Below, piece after piece: positions 23,320 to 32,265 of a DNA stretch of 46,753 nucleotides. Under the pieces are notes generated by a model. That model was not told where the DNA came from, ran no database searches, and saw only the letters and a program-made list of their open reading frames with translations. The DNA comes from Oscillospiraceae bacterium (GTDB lineage: Bacteria; Bacillota; Clostridia; Oscillospirales; Oscillospiraceae): positions 1-46,753 of the forward strand of contig JAFYAU010000045.1 in the NCBI GenBank assembly GCA_017540565.1, written 5' to 3'. Position numbers and translations under genes: made by a program. Numbering within the stretch: the stretch's first letter is position 1; each line of letters begins with the position of its first letter.

Positions 23320-23696
23320 TCGCCCTTGCAGGCATGATCGCGACGGATGAGGACGCCCTCGTCTGCGACATGGCGGAAACCTACCGCATATACGACTATC
23401 GAGCACTGTCACCGATGAAGGCGGCAGTGCTCGCGTGCGGTCTGCGCGATGATTCCCGGATCAAGATGAAACTGCAGGAGCAGAACGTGCCGTTCGACAC
23501 GCTCCTGTTGGCGATCATAGCGGACCGGATGGGGCTGCAGCTGTATTCAGGCAGCAAGGATGCGCAGCGTCACAGGAACCGGCCGGAAAGCATCGCGGAA
23601 AAGCTGCTGCAAGGGCAGAAAGAAGAAGCAGTGAAAGCATACAGGTCGGCGTCTGATTTTGAAGCGGCCTTCAGACGTCTGGCGGGAGGTGAGTAA
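23059..23696 (+). CDS. Tail assembly chaperone GT made by -1 frameshift (DUF5361 C-part)
   Basis: The G frame (to 23319) and the next frame overlap at the A7 run 23310-23316. Reading G until GGA-AAA-AAA and slipping back one base continues as ATA-ATC-GCC, giving IIALAGMIATDEDALV. The C-part (about 120 aa) has the DUF5361 pattern AETYRIYDYRALSPMKAAVLACGLRDDSRIKMKL (quoted in part). The frameshift product is the usual GT fusion; alternatively the ATG at 23334 could start the C-part alone. Confidence 0.78.
23310..23316 (+). promoter_or_regulatory. programmed -1 frameshift slippery site (A AAA AAA)
   Basis: The heptamer is in the correct X-XXY-YYZ register of the G frame, immediately before its TAA stop. 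Confidence 0.75.
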
Positions 23697-25823
23697 ATGG
23701 CAACAGAACTGGCCAAAGCATATGTGCAGATCGTGCCCTCGGCCGAAGGCATCAAGGGCAAACTCAGCGAGGCTCTGGGCGGCGAAGCGAACGACGCCGG
23801 CAAGAAAGGCGGCGAACGAGCTGGGCACAGCTTTGGCGCGACGATCAAGAAAATCATCATCGCCGCCGGGATAGGAAAGGTCATCAAGGATGCCATCACG
23901 GAAGGCGCAAATTATGAACAGCTGGAAGGCGGTGTGACGAAGCTCTTCTCCGCCAGTCAGGAGGCCATCGCGGCCACCCAGAAGGAGATGTTCGCGCACG
24001 GCGCGGCGCTGGAAGACGTTATCAATAAAACACACGCCATGGCGACCGCAAATGAGCTCGTCATGAAGAACGCACAGGAAGCGTATAGAACAGCCGGAAT
24101 GTCAGCCAACGAATACATGAAGACGGTGACGAACTTCTCCGCGTCACTCGTCTCCGGTCTCGGCGGAGACACAGAGAAAGCGGCGAAGATCGCAGATGTC
24201 GCCATTCGTGACATGTCCGACAACGCCAACACTTTCGGCTCGGACATCCAGTCGATCCAAAACGCCTATCAGGGTTTTGCCAAGGGCAACTACACAATGC
24301 TGGACAACCTTAAGCTCGGATATGGCGGCACGAAAGAAGAGATGCTCCGGCTGGTCAAAGAGGCCGGCGTTGTTGAGGATTCTGTAGAAAGCATCGACAA
24401 TGTTTCCTTCGACCAGATCATTGAGGGTATCCACATAACGCAGGAGCGTTTGAAAATCACAGGAACGACGGCGAACGAGGCAGCCAGCACCTTCAGCGGA
24501 AGCCTCTCAACCATGCAGGCAGCTTGGAAGAATCTTCTGACCGGCATCGCCTCCGGGCAGGACGTGTCCGGAATGATCGACGGGCTGGTGCAGTCGATCT
24601 CAGACTTCGCGGCGAACGCCATTCCCATGATTGGAAACGTACTGACCGGACTGCTCCCAGCGCTGACGCAGGTACTGGTGAGTCTTGGCCCAACGCTGGT
24701 CAACGATCTTCTGCCGATGGTCCTCGACGTGGTGATGCAGCTGGTCAATTCACTGGTGACGGTACTGCCGACCATCATTCCGCAGATCGTTCAGCTGGCG
24801 GTCGACGTGATCAACGCGCTTACTGCGGCGCTGCCGACGATCCTGCCGGTATTGATCCCCGCGGTTTTGCAGGGGCTGATCGACATCGGCTTGGCTTTGG
24901 TCAAAAATCTGCCGTTGCTGTTGGCCTCTATTTTTGAATGCTTCGTACAGATAAGCCAGATTCTTGGCGAGCTGTTTGTTGGCCTGTGGAACGACACGAT
25001 TTTGCCATGGCTGAGTGACGTATTCTCGTCAGTCGGTGAGTGGTTCTCCGGGATCATCTCTTCCATCGGTGAGTGGTTCTCTGGGATCTTCGCTTCAATC
25101 GGACAGTTTTTCAGCAACGCATGGCAGTCCATCGGTCAGTGGTTTTCCAATATCATTCAGAAGGTTGTAGGGTTTTTCACGGGTATCTGGCAGAAATATA
25201 ACGAGACCCGCTCGAACGTGCTGAGCGCAGTCGGGCAGTTCTTCAGCAACATCTGGCAGTCTATCACTTCGTGGTTTTCTCGGATGATCCAGAAGGTCGT
25301 GACCTTCGTGACCAGCATTCCGCAGAAAATCCGCGATGGATTCTCCAGAGTGACGCAGGCTGGCCTCGATCTGGTCAAGGGCCTGTGGAACGGTATCAGC
25401 AACGCGACTCAGTGGGTGCTCGACAAAATCAGAGGCTTTGGCAAGTCCATCCTGAACGGGATCAAGAAAATCTTCGGCATCGGATCTCCGTCGAAGGAGA
25501 TGGCGTATTTTGGTGAGATGCTGGACGCCGGTCTGGCGCAGGGCATCGAGGGCAACACCCGCCCAATCAGCAACGCGATTGATGACATCACTTCAATGAC
25601 GACCAAGGGCTTCGGAGCTGACCTGGGTGTGAACACGTCGATGGACGTGAACCACACGAGTGCCGGCATGGCACAACTCGTGCAGCTGGTTGCCGCTCTG
25701 TCGGACAAGATAGACAAGCTTCAGGTGTATCTGGACGGTGATCTGCTTGTCGGCGGCATCAGCGACCGGATGGACACGGCGCTGGGCGTGGCCGGCACAT
25801 ATAAAGCGAGGGGACTGGCATGA
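23697..25823 (+). CDS. Tail tape measure protein
   Basis: A 708-aa protein, the longest in the tail block. It opens with ELAKAYVQIVPSAEGIKGKL, typical of tape measures, has long helical stretches, several hydrophobic segments (about 330-430), and a Trp/Phe-rich repeat zone (about 435-540: WFSGIISSIGE, WFSGIFASIGQ, FFSNAWQSIGQ). It sets tail length and probably passes into the cell envelope during injection. Confidence 0.93.
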   Translation: MATELAKAYVQIVPSAEGIKGKLSEALGGEANDAGKKGGERAGHSFGATIKKIIIAAGIGKVIKDAITEGANYEQLEGGVTKLFSASQEAIAATQKEMFAHGAALEDVINKTHAMATANELVMKNAQEAYRTAGMSANEYMKTVTNFSASLVSGLGGDTEKAAKIADVAIRDMSDNANTFGSDIQSIQNAYQGFAKGNYTMLDNLKLGYGGTKEEMLRLVKEAGVVEDSVESIDNVSFDQIIEGIHITQERLKITGTTANEAASTFSGSLSTMQAAWKNLLTGIASGQDVSGMIDGLVQSISDFAANAIPMIGNVLTGLLPALTQVLVSLGPTLVNDLLPMVLDVVMQLVNSLVTVLPTIIPQIVQLAVDVINALTAALPTILPVLIPAVLQGLIDIGLALVKNLPLLLASIFECFVQISQILGELFVGLWNDTILPWLSDVFSSVGEWFSGIISSIGEWFSGIFASIGQFFSNAWQSIGQWFSNIIQKVVGFFTGIWQKYNETRSNVLSAVGQFFSNIWQSITSWFSRMIQKVVTFVTSIPQKIRDGFSRVTQAGLDLVKGLWNGISNATQWVLDKIRGFGKSILNGIKKIFGIGSPSKEMAYFGEMLDAGLAQGIEGNTRPISNAIDDITSMTTKGFGADLGVNTSMDVNHTSAGMAQLVQLVAALSDKIDKLQVYLDGDLLVGGISDRMDTALGVAGTYKARGLA

Positions 25824-26197
25824 CGTATGGCGTGACTATAAATGGGACGAACACAAAAACGGCGCATGATCTGATCCTTCTCGCGGATCTGAGCATCCAG
25901 CATTCGGAGGCGCGGACGGCGAAGGTGGAGGTTCCCGGCCGGGACGGATTCTGGGATTTTACGGAAGTCCTTGCCGGCGGCCCAACCTTTGGGAACACGC
26001 AGATCTCATTTTCGCTTTACAAGCGCGTTCCGGATACAGAACTGTATGCGCTTCGGAATCAATTGGCTACTGCTTACCACGGAAAAGTAGTGGATCTGAT
26101 CCTGCCGGTCGCTCCGAGCAAGACGTTTCACGGTCGGATGAGCATTGGAGCGTCCGGCAGCGGCAAGATTGCCGTCACGATGGACGCGGAGCCGTAA
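25820..26197 (+). CDS. Distal tail protein (Dit)
   Basis: A 125-aa protein with VEVPGRDGFWDFTEVLAGG, matching the N-terminal Dit domain. Shorter than two-domain Dits; it lacks a carbohydrate-binding C-domain. It lies between tape measure and Tal, overlapping the former by 4 nt. It is the hub at the tail tip. Confidence 0.86.
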   Translation: MTYGVTINGTNTKTAHDLILLADLSIQHSEARTAKVEVPGRDGFWDFTEVLAGGPTFGNTQISFSLYKRVPDTELYALRNQLATAYHGKVVDLILPVAPSKTFHGRMSIGASGSGKIAVTMDAEP

Positions 26198-26210
26198 AGG
26201 GGTGTGACAT

Positions 26211-27839
26211 ATGCTCTACACGATTGCGGCCTCAATACCGACCCAGCAGGCGCTGCTGGATCTGTCAGCGGACGTATACAACGCACAGCTGAACCGGTCT
26301 ATAAACAGCATAGACAAACTTAGCTTCAGCCTGCCGCACGGATCGGCAGGCTTTGGTACAATGCCGCCTCTGCTGACGGAGGTATGGCTTTATAGAAACG
26401 AAGAAACGGAATTCCATGGTCGCGTTCTGACAGCCGTCCCGACGATGACGTCTGGCGGCGAGGTGACCTACGCCATAACGTGCGAAGGGCAGATGGGTTA
26501 TCTGAAGGACAGCGTTCAGCCGTATACGCCGGAAACGCTGTACGAGGATACGGAAGGCGGAACGACGGGTCTGGAAAAGTTCCTGGACGTCCTGCTGGCC
26601 AACCACAACAGCCAGGTGGAACAGAAAAAGCGGATCCACCGCGGGAACGTCAACGTGCAGACGAACGAGTCAAATAACCAGGTCTTCAAGGGCCTGAACT
26701 GGGCGTCAACCTGGGACACGATCCAGGATAAATTGATCAGCTCATACGGCGGCGAGATCCGGCTGCGCGAGTCGGACGGGGTTTTATATCTGGACTATAT
26801 GCAGAAAATCGGCTCCGACCGGAGCACGACGATTGAACTGGCCAAAAACCAGCGGAGCCTTCAGCAGACGTTAGATCCTGCGGACGTGATCACAAGGCTG
26901 TATCCTCTCGGAGCCAAGCTGAAGGCTACGGACGAAAGCGGGAACGAACAGCAGACGGACGAGAGGCTGACGATCCTCCATGCGGCAGACGCCGGCGGAG
27001 TGGAATACATTGACAGCGACGGCGGAATAGAGCTGTACGGAGTGCGCTGCGGGACCGTAACGTGGGACGATATCACAGACCAGGATAACCTGTACAGGGC
27101 AGCCATGTTCTACCTGACAAGGCAGAACCTTGTTCTTGCCAGCCATGCGCTGGAAGCTGTAGATCTGTCATATCTGGACATCGACCCGGACGGCATCGTG
27201 CTTGGCGACTGGTATCCGGTGATCAACACGGTGCTGGGGATCAACACAACGCTGGAAGTCACCGCCATGACGGTGGATCTGTCGAAACCGTGGTGCCCTT
27301 CCATCACGCTCGGCGCAAAAAGCGTGAACCTGAACGACATCTTAGCCGGAGGTCTCTCAGAGAAAGCCAGAGAACAGGTAGACAGCGCGATCAGCTCCGG
27401 ATCTGCGGCAAATAACGAGATCCTCGCCATGATCCAGAACGAACAGCGCGAGAACTCGGAGACATTGGACGAGGTGGCAAACACGCAGACGCTGATGTCG
27501 ACGGCTTTCCTGATCGATCCGGAAGGCAACGAGGCGGACCTTCTTTTTGACAAGATCCTGGTCTCTACTACCGGAGACGGGACCGAACGTGAACGGGCAA
27601 CGGCTTACATTCGATTCATTGACGGGAATATTGTGCTGGGAAAGACGGACAACCCGTATACGATGGAGCTGACGGAACAGGAACTCGTTTTCATGCAGAA
27701 CGGCGTGCGCGTGGCGTGGTTCAACAACGATCAGCTCGTCGTGACGAACGGAGACTTCCGGAACAGCCTGAAGATCGGTAAGTTCCAGTTTACACCGCGA
27801 GACAATGGGAACCTGTCCTTTGCAAAGGTGGATACGTAA
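26211..27839 (+). CDS. Tail-associated protein (Tal, gp44-like)
   Basis: A 542-aa protein with the siphophage Tal N-terminal fold: LSADVYNAQLNRSINSIDKL, then KGLNWASTWDTIQDKLISSY and TRLYPLGAKLKATDESG. It follows Dit by 13 nt. The C-terminal half (about 400-542) has coiled coil and beta strands that could link to fibres. No clear peptidase motif is visible. Confidence 0.87.
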   Translation: MLYTIAASIPTQQALLDLSADVYNAQLNRSINSIDKLSFSLPHGSAGFGTMPPLLTEVWLYRNEETEFHGRVLTAVPTMTSGGEVTYAITCEGQMGYLKDSVQPYTPETLYEDTEGGTTGLEKFLDVLLANHNSQVEQKKRIHRGNVNVQTNESNNQVFKGLNWASTWDTIQDKLISSYGGEIRLRESDGVLYLDYMQKIGSDRSTTIELAKNQRSLQQTLDPADVITRLYPLGAKLKATDESGNEQQTDERLTILHAADAGGVEYIDSDGGIELYGVRCGTVTWDDITDQDNLYRAAMFYLTRQNLVLASHALEAVDLSYLDIDPDGIVLGDWYPVINTVLGINTTLEVTAMTVDLSKPWCPSITLGAKSVNLNDILAGGLSEKAREQVDSAISSGSAANNEILAMIQNEQRENSETLDEVANTQTLMSTAFLIDPEGNEADLLFDKILVSTTGDGTERERATAYIRFIDGNIVLGKTDNPYTMELTEQELVFMQNGVRVAWFNNDQLVVTNGDFRNSLKIGKFQFTPRDNGNLSFAKVDT

Positions 27840-29779
27840 TGGCAGCGATTTACACAAATGAAAGATGGAGCACGCTGACGCCGGCCATCTACTTCGACCT
27901 TTCCTACACGAGCAGCCGAAGCGGAACCAGCATGCTTTATAACTTCTCCATCGCCATACGGCCTCTCGTAGACGGTGGATACGGCCGCCGATTCGGATAT
28001 CCGATACACTGCCAGATCCTGCTGGACGGCGTGAGCAAGTACACGGCAACGCTCAAAAACGCGAGCCAGGCGAACTGGTCGTCGAGTATCACAGCTTCGA
28101 CCGGCAATCTGACGGTGAGCAATAAGACGACCGGCACGACGGCGTTGACCTTCAAGCTGTATTCCAGCGACGGATCGACGCGAAGCGGAACGTATACCTA
28201 TACTCTGCCGATCCTGCCCGCGGCATCCAACATATCGGTGCCGTCCACGATGACATGCGGATCAGCGTCAACGATATCGATCACAGCTGTATCATCTGAT
28301 GCCAGCTACCATGTCCTGACGCTGACTATGAACGGGCACAGTGAGACGATCAGCAGCAGGGCCGCAGCTGGGAATGTCAGCTATACGCCTCCAGCGAGCC
28401 TGGCAACGTACATCCCCTCAGGGAATACAGCAAGTGCCACGGTCACCTGTTCGACATATAACAGAAGCGGGACGCTGCTTGGCAGCACGACAGGAACGAC
28501 CACGATAACGGTGCCTGTGTCCTATCTGCCGCCGACGGTGAGCGCATCGATATCGCATGATTCCGTCGGCCAGCATTTCGGCGGTGCTGTGCAGGGAAAA
28601 AGCAAGATCACGATCACGGGGTCTTATACGCTGAAATACGGCGCGACGGCGAAGTCGGTCAGCGTTACATATGACGGGGTGACTTATTCCGGCAACACCG
28701 TTACGCTCACTCCTGCGGCCTCAGGAAGCCGGTCATACAAAGTTTCTGTTACGGACAGCAGAGGTTATACCGGCACGTATACCGGCACTGTGAACGTCAT
28801 GGCATATGCGCCGCCGTCAGGTACGATCAGCGGCACTCGTGGAGACAGCACCGGCTCAGAAGCCGCCGACGGCGCGTATCTGCGCTATACCGTGAACGCG
28901 TCCATCACAGCGCTGAACAATATCAACGCGAAGACGATGAAGCTGCAGCTGAAGAAGCGCAGCGCATCGTCATGGACAGATGCGGTAACGAAATCTGTAT
29001 ACAGTTGGTCAGAGACGACCGGCGGCTCGATTGCGCTGGCTGCTGATGACAGCTACGACATCCGGCTCGAGCTGACGGATTACTTTGGCACGACGTATGC
29101 CTACGGAGCTCAGATCCCCAGTACATTCTCTACGATCGACTTCCGGTCCACCGGCAAGGGTATCGCCTTCGGCAAAGCCTCCGAGCGGGATGCCTTCGAG
29201 TGCAATATGTCGCAGGAGCTGCGGGGGCAACTGCAGATCTGGGGCGACATCATCTTTGACCGACTGGAGCAGAGTGGCCAGCGGGTCATCCGATTCGCCA
29301 ACGTGGACACGTCGACGAACCACCACGATGCAGCAATCATTGGTGGCAATCCATCAACAGCGACGGGAATCGGTGCGTATGACTTCGTCAACTCAGCGTG
29401 GATCTGGCAGTACAAGACCGGCACGCAGAAATTGTCGCTCAAGGATGACGGACAGCTGACGTTGACCTACACGAGCAACAATTACGTTTCCAGTTCTTCG
29501 TTCGGCTATGTGAGCGCATACCGCCGGAGCAACGTGTATATGATCCGGGGCAACCTGGAGGTCACAACGGCGATCCCGACTGGCACAAACTGGACGCAGA
29601 TCGGATCTATCGGCAATTATTCGGCGGCGTATACGGAATATCTTTCCGTAGCCGCGCAGAACGGCAGCGGCGTCCTCGCCGTCCGTATTGAATCCAACGG
29701 AACGATAAGCATAGCAAACACAAGCGGTTCGGCCGTGAACGGTTTGTGCCGCTTTAGTTCGGCAATACCAACGGCATAA
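27839..29779 (+). CDS. Tail fibre / DUF859-type tail protein
   Basis: A 646-aa beta-rich, Ser/Thr/Gly-rich protein with several immunoglobulin-like or fibronectin-like repeats (VSVTYDGVTYSGNTVTL, TVSASISHDS). The C-terminal RSTGKGIAFGKASERDAFE followed by repeated strands is the DUF859 signature of receptor-binding tail proteins. It overlaps Tal by 1 nt. Likely binds host surface sugars. Confidence 0.83.
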   Translation: MAAIYTNERWSTLTPAIYFDLSYTSSRSGTSMLYNFSIAIRPLVDGGYGRRFGYPIHCQILLDGVSKYTATLKNASQANWSSSITASTGNLTVSNKTTGTTALTFKLYSSDGSTRSGTYTYTLPILPAASNISVPSTMTCGSASTISITAVSSDASYHVLTLTMNGHSETISSRAAAGNVSYTPPASLATYIPSGNTASATVTCSTYNRSGTLLGSTTGTTTITVPVSYLPPTVSASISHDSVGQHFGGAVQGKSKITITGSYTLKYGATAKSVSVTYDGVTYSGNTVTLTPAASGSRSYKVSVTDSRGYTGTYTGTVNVMAYAPPSGTISGTRGDSTGSEAADGAYLRYTVNASITALNNINAKTMKLQLKKRSASSWTDAVTKSVYSWSETTGGSIALAADDSYDIRLELTDYFGTTYAYGAQIPSTFSTIDFRSTGKGIAFGKASERDAFECNMSQELRGQLQIWGDIIFDRLEQSGQRVIRFANVDTSTNHHDAAIIGGNPSTATGIGAYDFVNSAWIWQYKTGTQKLSLKDDGQLTLTYTSNNYVSSSSFGYVSAYRRSNVYMIRGNLEVTTAIPTGTNWTQIGSIGNYSAAYTEYLSVAAQNGSGVLAVRIESNGTISIANTSGSAVNGLCRFSSAIPTA

Positions 29780-29792
29780 AGGGGGCGACAAA

Positions 29793-30065
29793 ATGGAAAC
29801 TGCAATTTGGGTCGCCATTATCGGCGGCGTGGTGACAATTATCGTCAACGTCATAACGATAGTCTCTGCGAACAACCGGACCAGACAGGACATCAAGACA
29901 GAACAGAAACTCCAAGAGGAGCGTATGAAAAACGTGATTGACAAGGTCAGCGAACTATCAACCGAAGTAAAAGCGCACAACGAATTTGGCAGACAGATTC
30001 CCGTTATGGTAGAGCAGATAAAAGTCATCAACCACAGATTGGATGATTTGGAGAGGGGGCGTTGA
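29793..30065 (+). CDS. small membrane-anchored coiled-coil protein
   Basis: A 90-aa protein: one N-terminal transmembrane helix (WVAIIGGVVTIIVNVITIV) followed by a charged coiled coil (30-90). Similar to XhlA-like and other phage lysis-associated proteins, but here it is between fibre genes. It may act in the tail tip or in lysis. Confidence 0.7.
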   Translation: METAIWVAIIGGVVTIIVNVITIVSANNRTRQDIKTEQKLQEERMKNVIDKVSELSTEVKAHNEFGRQIPVMVEQIKVINHRLDDLERGR

Positions 30066-30403
30066 CATTGGTAAAGATAAACGGCACGAAGATCTCCATG
30101 ACGCGGGGCGACACCATGCAGGCGCAGGTGGAGATCTTCGACACCTCCGGCGAACCATATGTGGTTCAGGAGGGCGACCGCATCCGCTTCGCCATGAAGA
30201 GCAGGAGCAAGGGCAGCTGCGGCCAGATCCTGCTGTACAAGGAGATCCCCAACAGCACCCTCGTCCTCACGCTCCAGCCGGAAGACACGGAGAACCTGCC
30301 GCACGGTGAGTACGGCTACGACATTGAAATAACAATGGCCACCGGCATTGTGGACACCTTCATCCCCGAGGGGACGTTGGAACTGAAATGGGAGGCAGAC
30401 TGA
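30062..30403 (+). CDS. BppU-like baseplate/fibre protein
   Basis: A 113-aa beta-rich protein (VKINGTKISMTRGDTMQAQV, then EPYVVQEGDRIRFAMKSR). The pattern fits the N-terminal region of baseplate upper proteins. Its start is a TTG overlapping the previous stop, behind GAGAGGGGGCG. Confidence 0.68.
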   Translation: MTLVKINGTKISMTRGDTMQAQVEIFDTSGEPYVVQEGDRIRFAMKSRSKGSCGQILLYKEIPNSTLVLTLQPEDTENLPHGEYGYDIEITMATGIVDTFIPEGTLELKWEAD

Positions 30404-30666
30404 TGGACGGGAAGCTGACCGGCAGGCTGTCTCCCATAGGCGGTCTGCGGGGCACGCTGTCCGGCACCGGCGGATTGAAGGGAACCCTATCACTCGCCGC
30501 CGGCTCGGCTCCCCCGTATGAAGGGGAGACCGTGTTCACGCCGACACGGCAGACGCAGACCATCCAGGCGGCGGGCTTCCTGTTTTCCGAAAACATCACG
30601 ATCAACCCCATCCCGTCCAATTACGGCCTGATCACATGGAACGGGTCAACATTAACTGTATCATAA
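30403..30666 (+). CDS. small tail fibre accessory protein
   Basis: An 87-aa protein with Gly/Leu-rich repeats (GRLSPIGGLRGTLSGTGGLKGTLS), then a beta-rich end (GLITWNGSTLTVS). The ATG at 30403 overlaps the prior stop (TGATG). No family recognised. Confidence 0.65.
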   Translation: MDGKLTGRLSPIGGLRGTLSGTGGLKGTLSLAAGSAPPYEGETVFTPTRQTQTIQAAGFLFSENITINPIPSNYGLITWNGSTLTVS

Positions 30667-30681
30667 AAAGGAGATGTAACA

Positions 30682-31080
30682 ATGGCGCAGAACGTAGTTA
30701 TTAATGGCGTAGTGTATGCGGACGTCCCTGAGGTGGATATCCCGAAACAGGGCGGAGGTACGGCGAAGTTCTTCGACACGGCCGGCGGCGATTTCACGGG
30801 AGCCGACCTGCTGACTGGGAAGACGGGATACGGTCCTTCCGGAGCTGTTCCTGGAACGATGCCTAATAACGGAGATGTGAGCGGCACGATCGGGACGAAG
30901 GCCGGAACGGTGGCCATCCCGAGCGGGTACACTTCCGGCGGCACGGTGAGCCTGACCAATGTCGCCGACTGTCTGCCGCAGAACATTCTGGCTGGGAAGA
31001 GCATCCTCGGGCAGAATGGCACCCTGGCACTCCCCAGCATCTCGCAGGACAGCACCACGAAGATCTTGAGCATAGCGTGA
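30682..31080 (+). CDS. tail fibre-like protein, 132 aa
   Basis: Begins AQNVVINGVVYADVPEVDIP and has glycine-rich KTGYGPSGAVPGTMPNNG and ILAGKSILGQNGT blocks, typical of beta-helical phage fibre or spike fragments. Paralogous at its start to the next gene. AAGGAG precedes it. Confidence 0.72.
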   Translation: MAQNVVINGVVYADVPEVDIPKQGGGTAKFFDTAGGDFTGADLLTGKTGYGPSGAVPGTMPNNGDVSGTIGTKAGTVAIPSGYTSGGTVSLTNVADCLPQNILAGKSILGQNGTLALPSISQDSTTKILSIA

Positions 31081-31090
31081 GGATCTGGCC

Positions 31091-31381
31091 ATGGCACAGA
31101 ATATAACGCTCCTGGGGGCGTCATATAGTGATGTGCCGGCCGTCACGCTGCCGAAGACGGGAGGAGGGACGGCGCTTTTTGCCGATCCCTCCGGCGTGAC
31201 GGCCGTCCCTTCTGACGTGGCGCAGGGGAAGTATTTTATCGACGCTTCCGGAGAGCTTAAGCCTGGCACGTCCTCCGGCGGAGGGGCTCCTGACGGGAAT
31301 CTGCTCGCATACGGGAGCGCGACGCCGGCGAAGGTCGGGCTGGCGAAGGTCGGCCTGACGAAGGTCGGGGTCGTGAGCTGA
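31091..31381 (+). CDS. short fibre-like protein, 96 aa, with terminal repeats
   Basis: Starts AQNITLLGASYSDVPAVTLP, matching the start of the previous gene. It is shorter and ends in three in-frame 5-residue repeats (AKVGL, AKVGL, TKVGV). Possibly a duplicated and degraded copy. Confidence 0.68.
   Translation: MAQNITLLGASYSDVPAVTLPKTGGGTALFADPSGVTAVPSDVAQGKYFIDASGELKPGTSSGGGAPDGNLLAYGSATPAKVGLAKVGLTKVGVVS
31328..31372 (+). repeat. three tandem 15-bp repeats
   Basis: Units at 31328-31342, 31343-31357 and 31358-31372, each close to GCGAAGGTCGGGCTG, in frame with the gene. Confidence 0.85.
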
Positions 31382-31394
31382 TAGGAGGAAGAAA

Positions 31395-31853
31395 ATGAGC
31401 TACACAGCGCACACCTGGGAAGACAGGGAGGACATAACGGCCGCGAGGCTGAACGCGATCGAGAACGCCCTGGCGGCGGCGACCCCGCTGATCGTGGAGT
31501 GCACGAACGTCACCCAGAACATCTGGCTCCCGACCGCGGGGGACACGCTTAACAAAACATACCGGGAGATCTATGACGCACTGAAGGCTGGGATACCGGT
31601 GTATATCCGTTGGGGAGTCCCGACTGACCCGGAAGCCGTCTCCCCGGTACTGGCTAACGCGTCGCTTATTCCGGTCAAGGTGGCTTACAGATATGACACG
31701 TATTACAGGATCGCCGTAGAGTGGCCGGTCGCGAGGGGGCAGTGGGGCAACGTGGACCACGTATTCCAGTCGACGGTCGTCACGTTCTCGGCGTCTGGCG
31801 TGAGCGCTTATCCGACCTTTGCCGTCGTTGTTTATACTGTCCCGGAGGATTGA
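31395..31853 (+). CDS. hypothetical tail-region protein, 152 aa
   Basis: Begins SYTAHTWEDREDITAARLNA with an N-terminal segment like those that attach phage fibres (TAxxWxDxxxITAxxLNxIE). The rest is beta-rich. Good AGGAGG site. Probably a fibre or baseplate component. Confidence 0.7.
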   Translation: MSYTAHTWEDREDITAARLNAIENALAAATPLIVECTNVTQNIWLPTAGDTLNKTYREIYDALKAGIPVYIRWGVPTDPEAVSPVLANASLIPVKVAYRYDTYYRIAVEWPVARGQWGNVDHVFQSTVVTFSASGVSAYPTFAVVVYTVPED

Positions 31854-31854
31854 C

Positions 31855-32262
31855 ATGGTCATCCTGGTATATGGCGCCCCTTGCAGCGGGAAGAGCGCGT
31901 ACGTCGACAAGTGCCTGAAGGAGGAGGACGTGGTCTGCGATCGGGACCGCATCTGCGGCGCCCTGTCGAATGGAGACATCCATGACGCGGATCTTGACGT
32001 CCAGGAGCTGGCCGGAACATTGTGGGAGCGGCTGCTGGAAGAGGTCAGGCGCGGCAACGCGGGAGCCGGCGACGTATATGTGACATCGATCGCGAACACG
32101 CCGGAGCAGCTGAAGCTGGACGCGGAGAAGGCCGGCGCGGATCGGCTGGTATATATCCGGGAGACGGAGGACGTCTGTCTGGAGAGAGCGAAGAAGAGCA
32201 GGCCGGGTTACTTCCAGTATCTTATCCGGGAGTGGTTCCGGACCTGCAGGCTGGAGGTGTAA
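31855..32262 (+). CDS. P-loop kinase-like (AAA_33-type) protein
   Basis: A 135-aa protein with Walker A YGAPCSGKS (residues 6-14), then DRDRICGALSNGD, and a C-terminal RLVYIRETEDVCLERAK (quoted in part). This is the pattern of small phage polynucleotide-kinase-like proteins. The ATG at 31855 is chosen over the longest ORF; it lies 1 nt after the previous stop. It sits among fibre genes, which is unusual for a kinase. Its substrate is unknown. Confidence 0.75.
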   Translation: MVILVYGAPCSGKSAYVDKCLKEEDVVCDRDRICGALSNGDIHDADLDVQELAGTLWERLLEEVRRGNAGAGDVYVTSIANTPEQLKLDAEKAGADRLVYIRETEDVCLERAKKSRPGYFQYLIREWFRTCRLEV

Positions 32263-32265
32263 AAT

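Noticed and set aside
22030..23412. 460-codon minus-strand ORF across tail genes
   Set aside because: It runs opposite several recognised overlapping phage genes and its translation has no family pattern.
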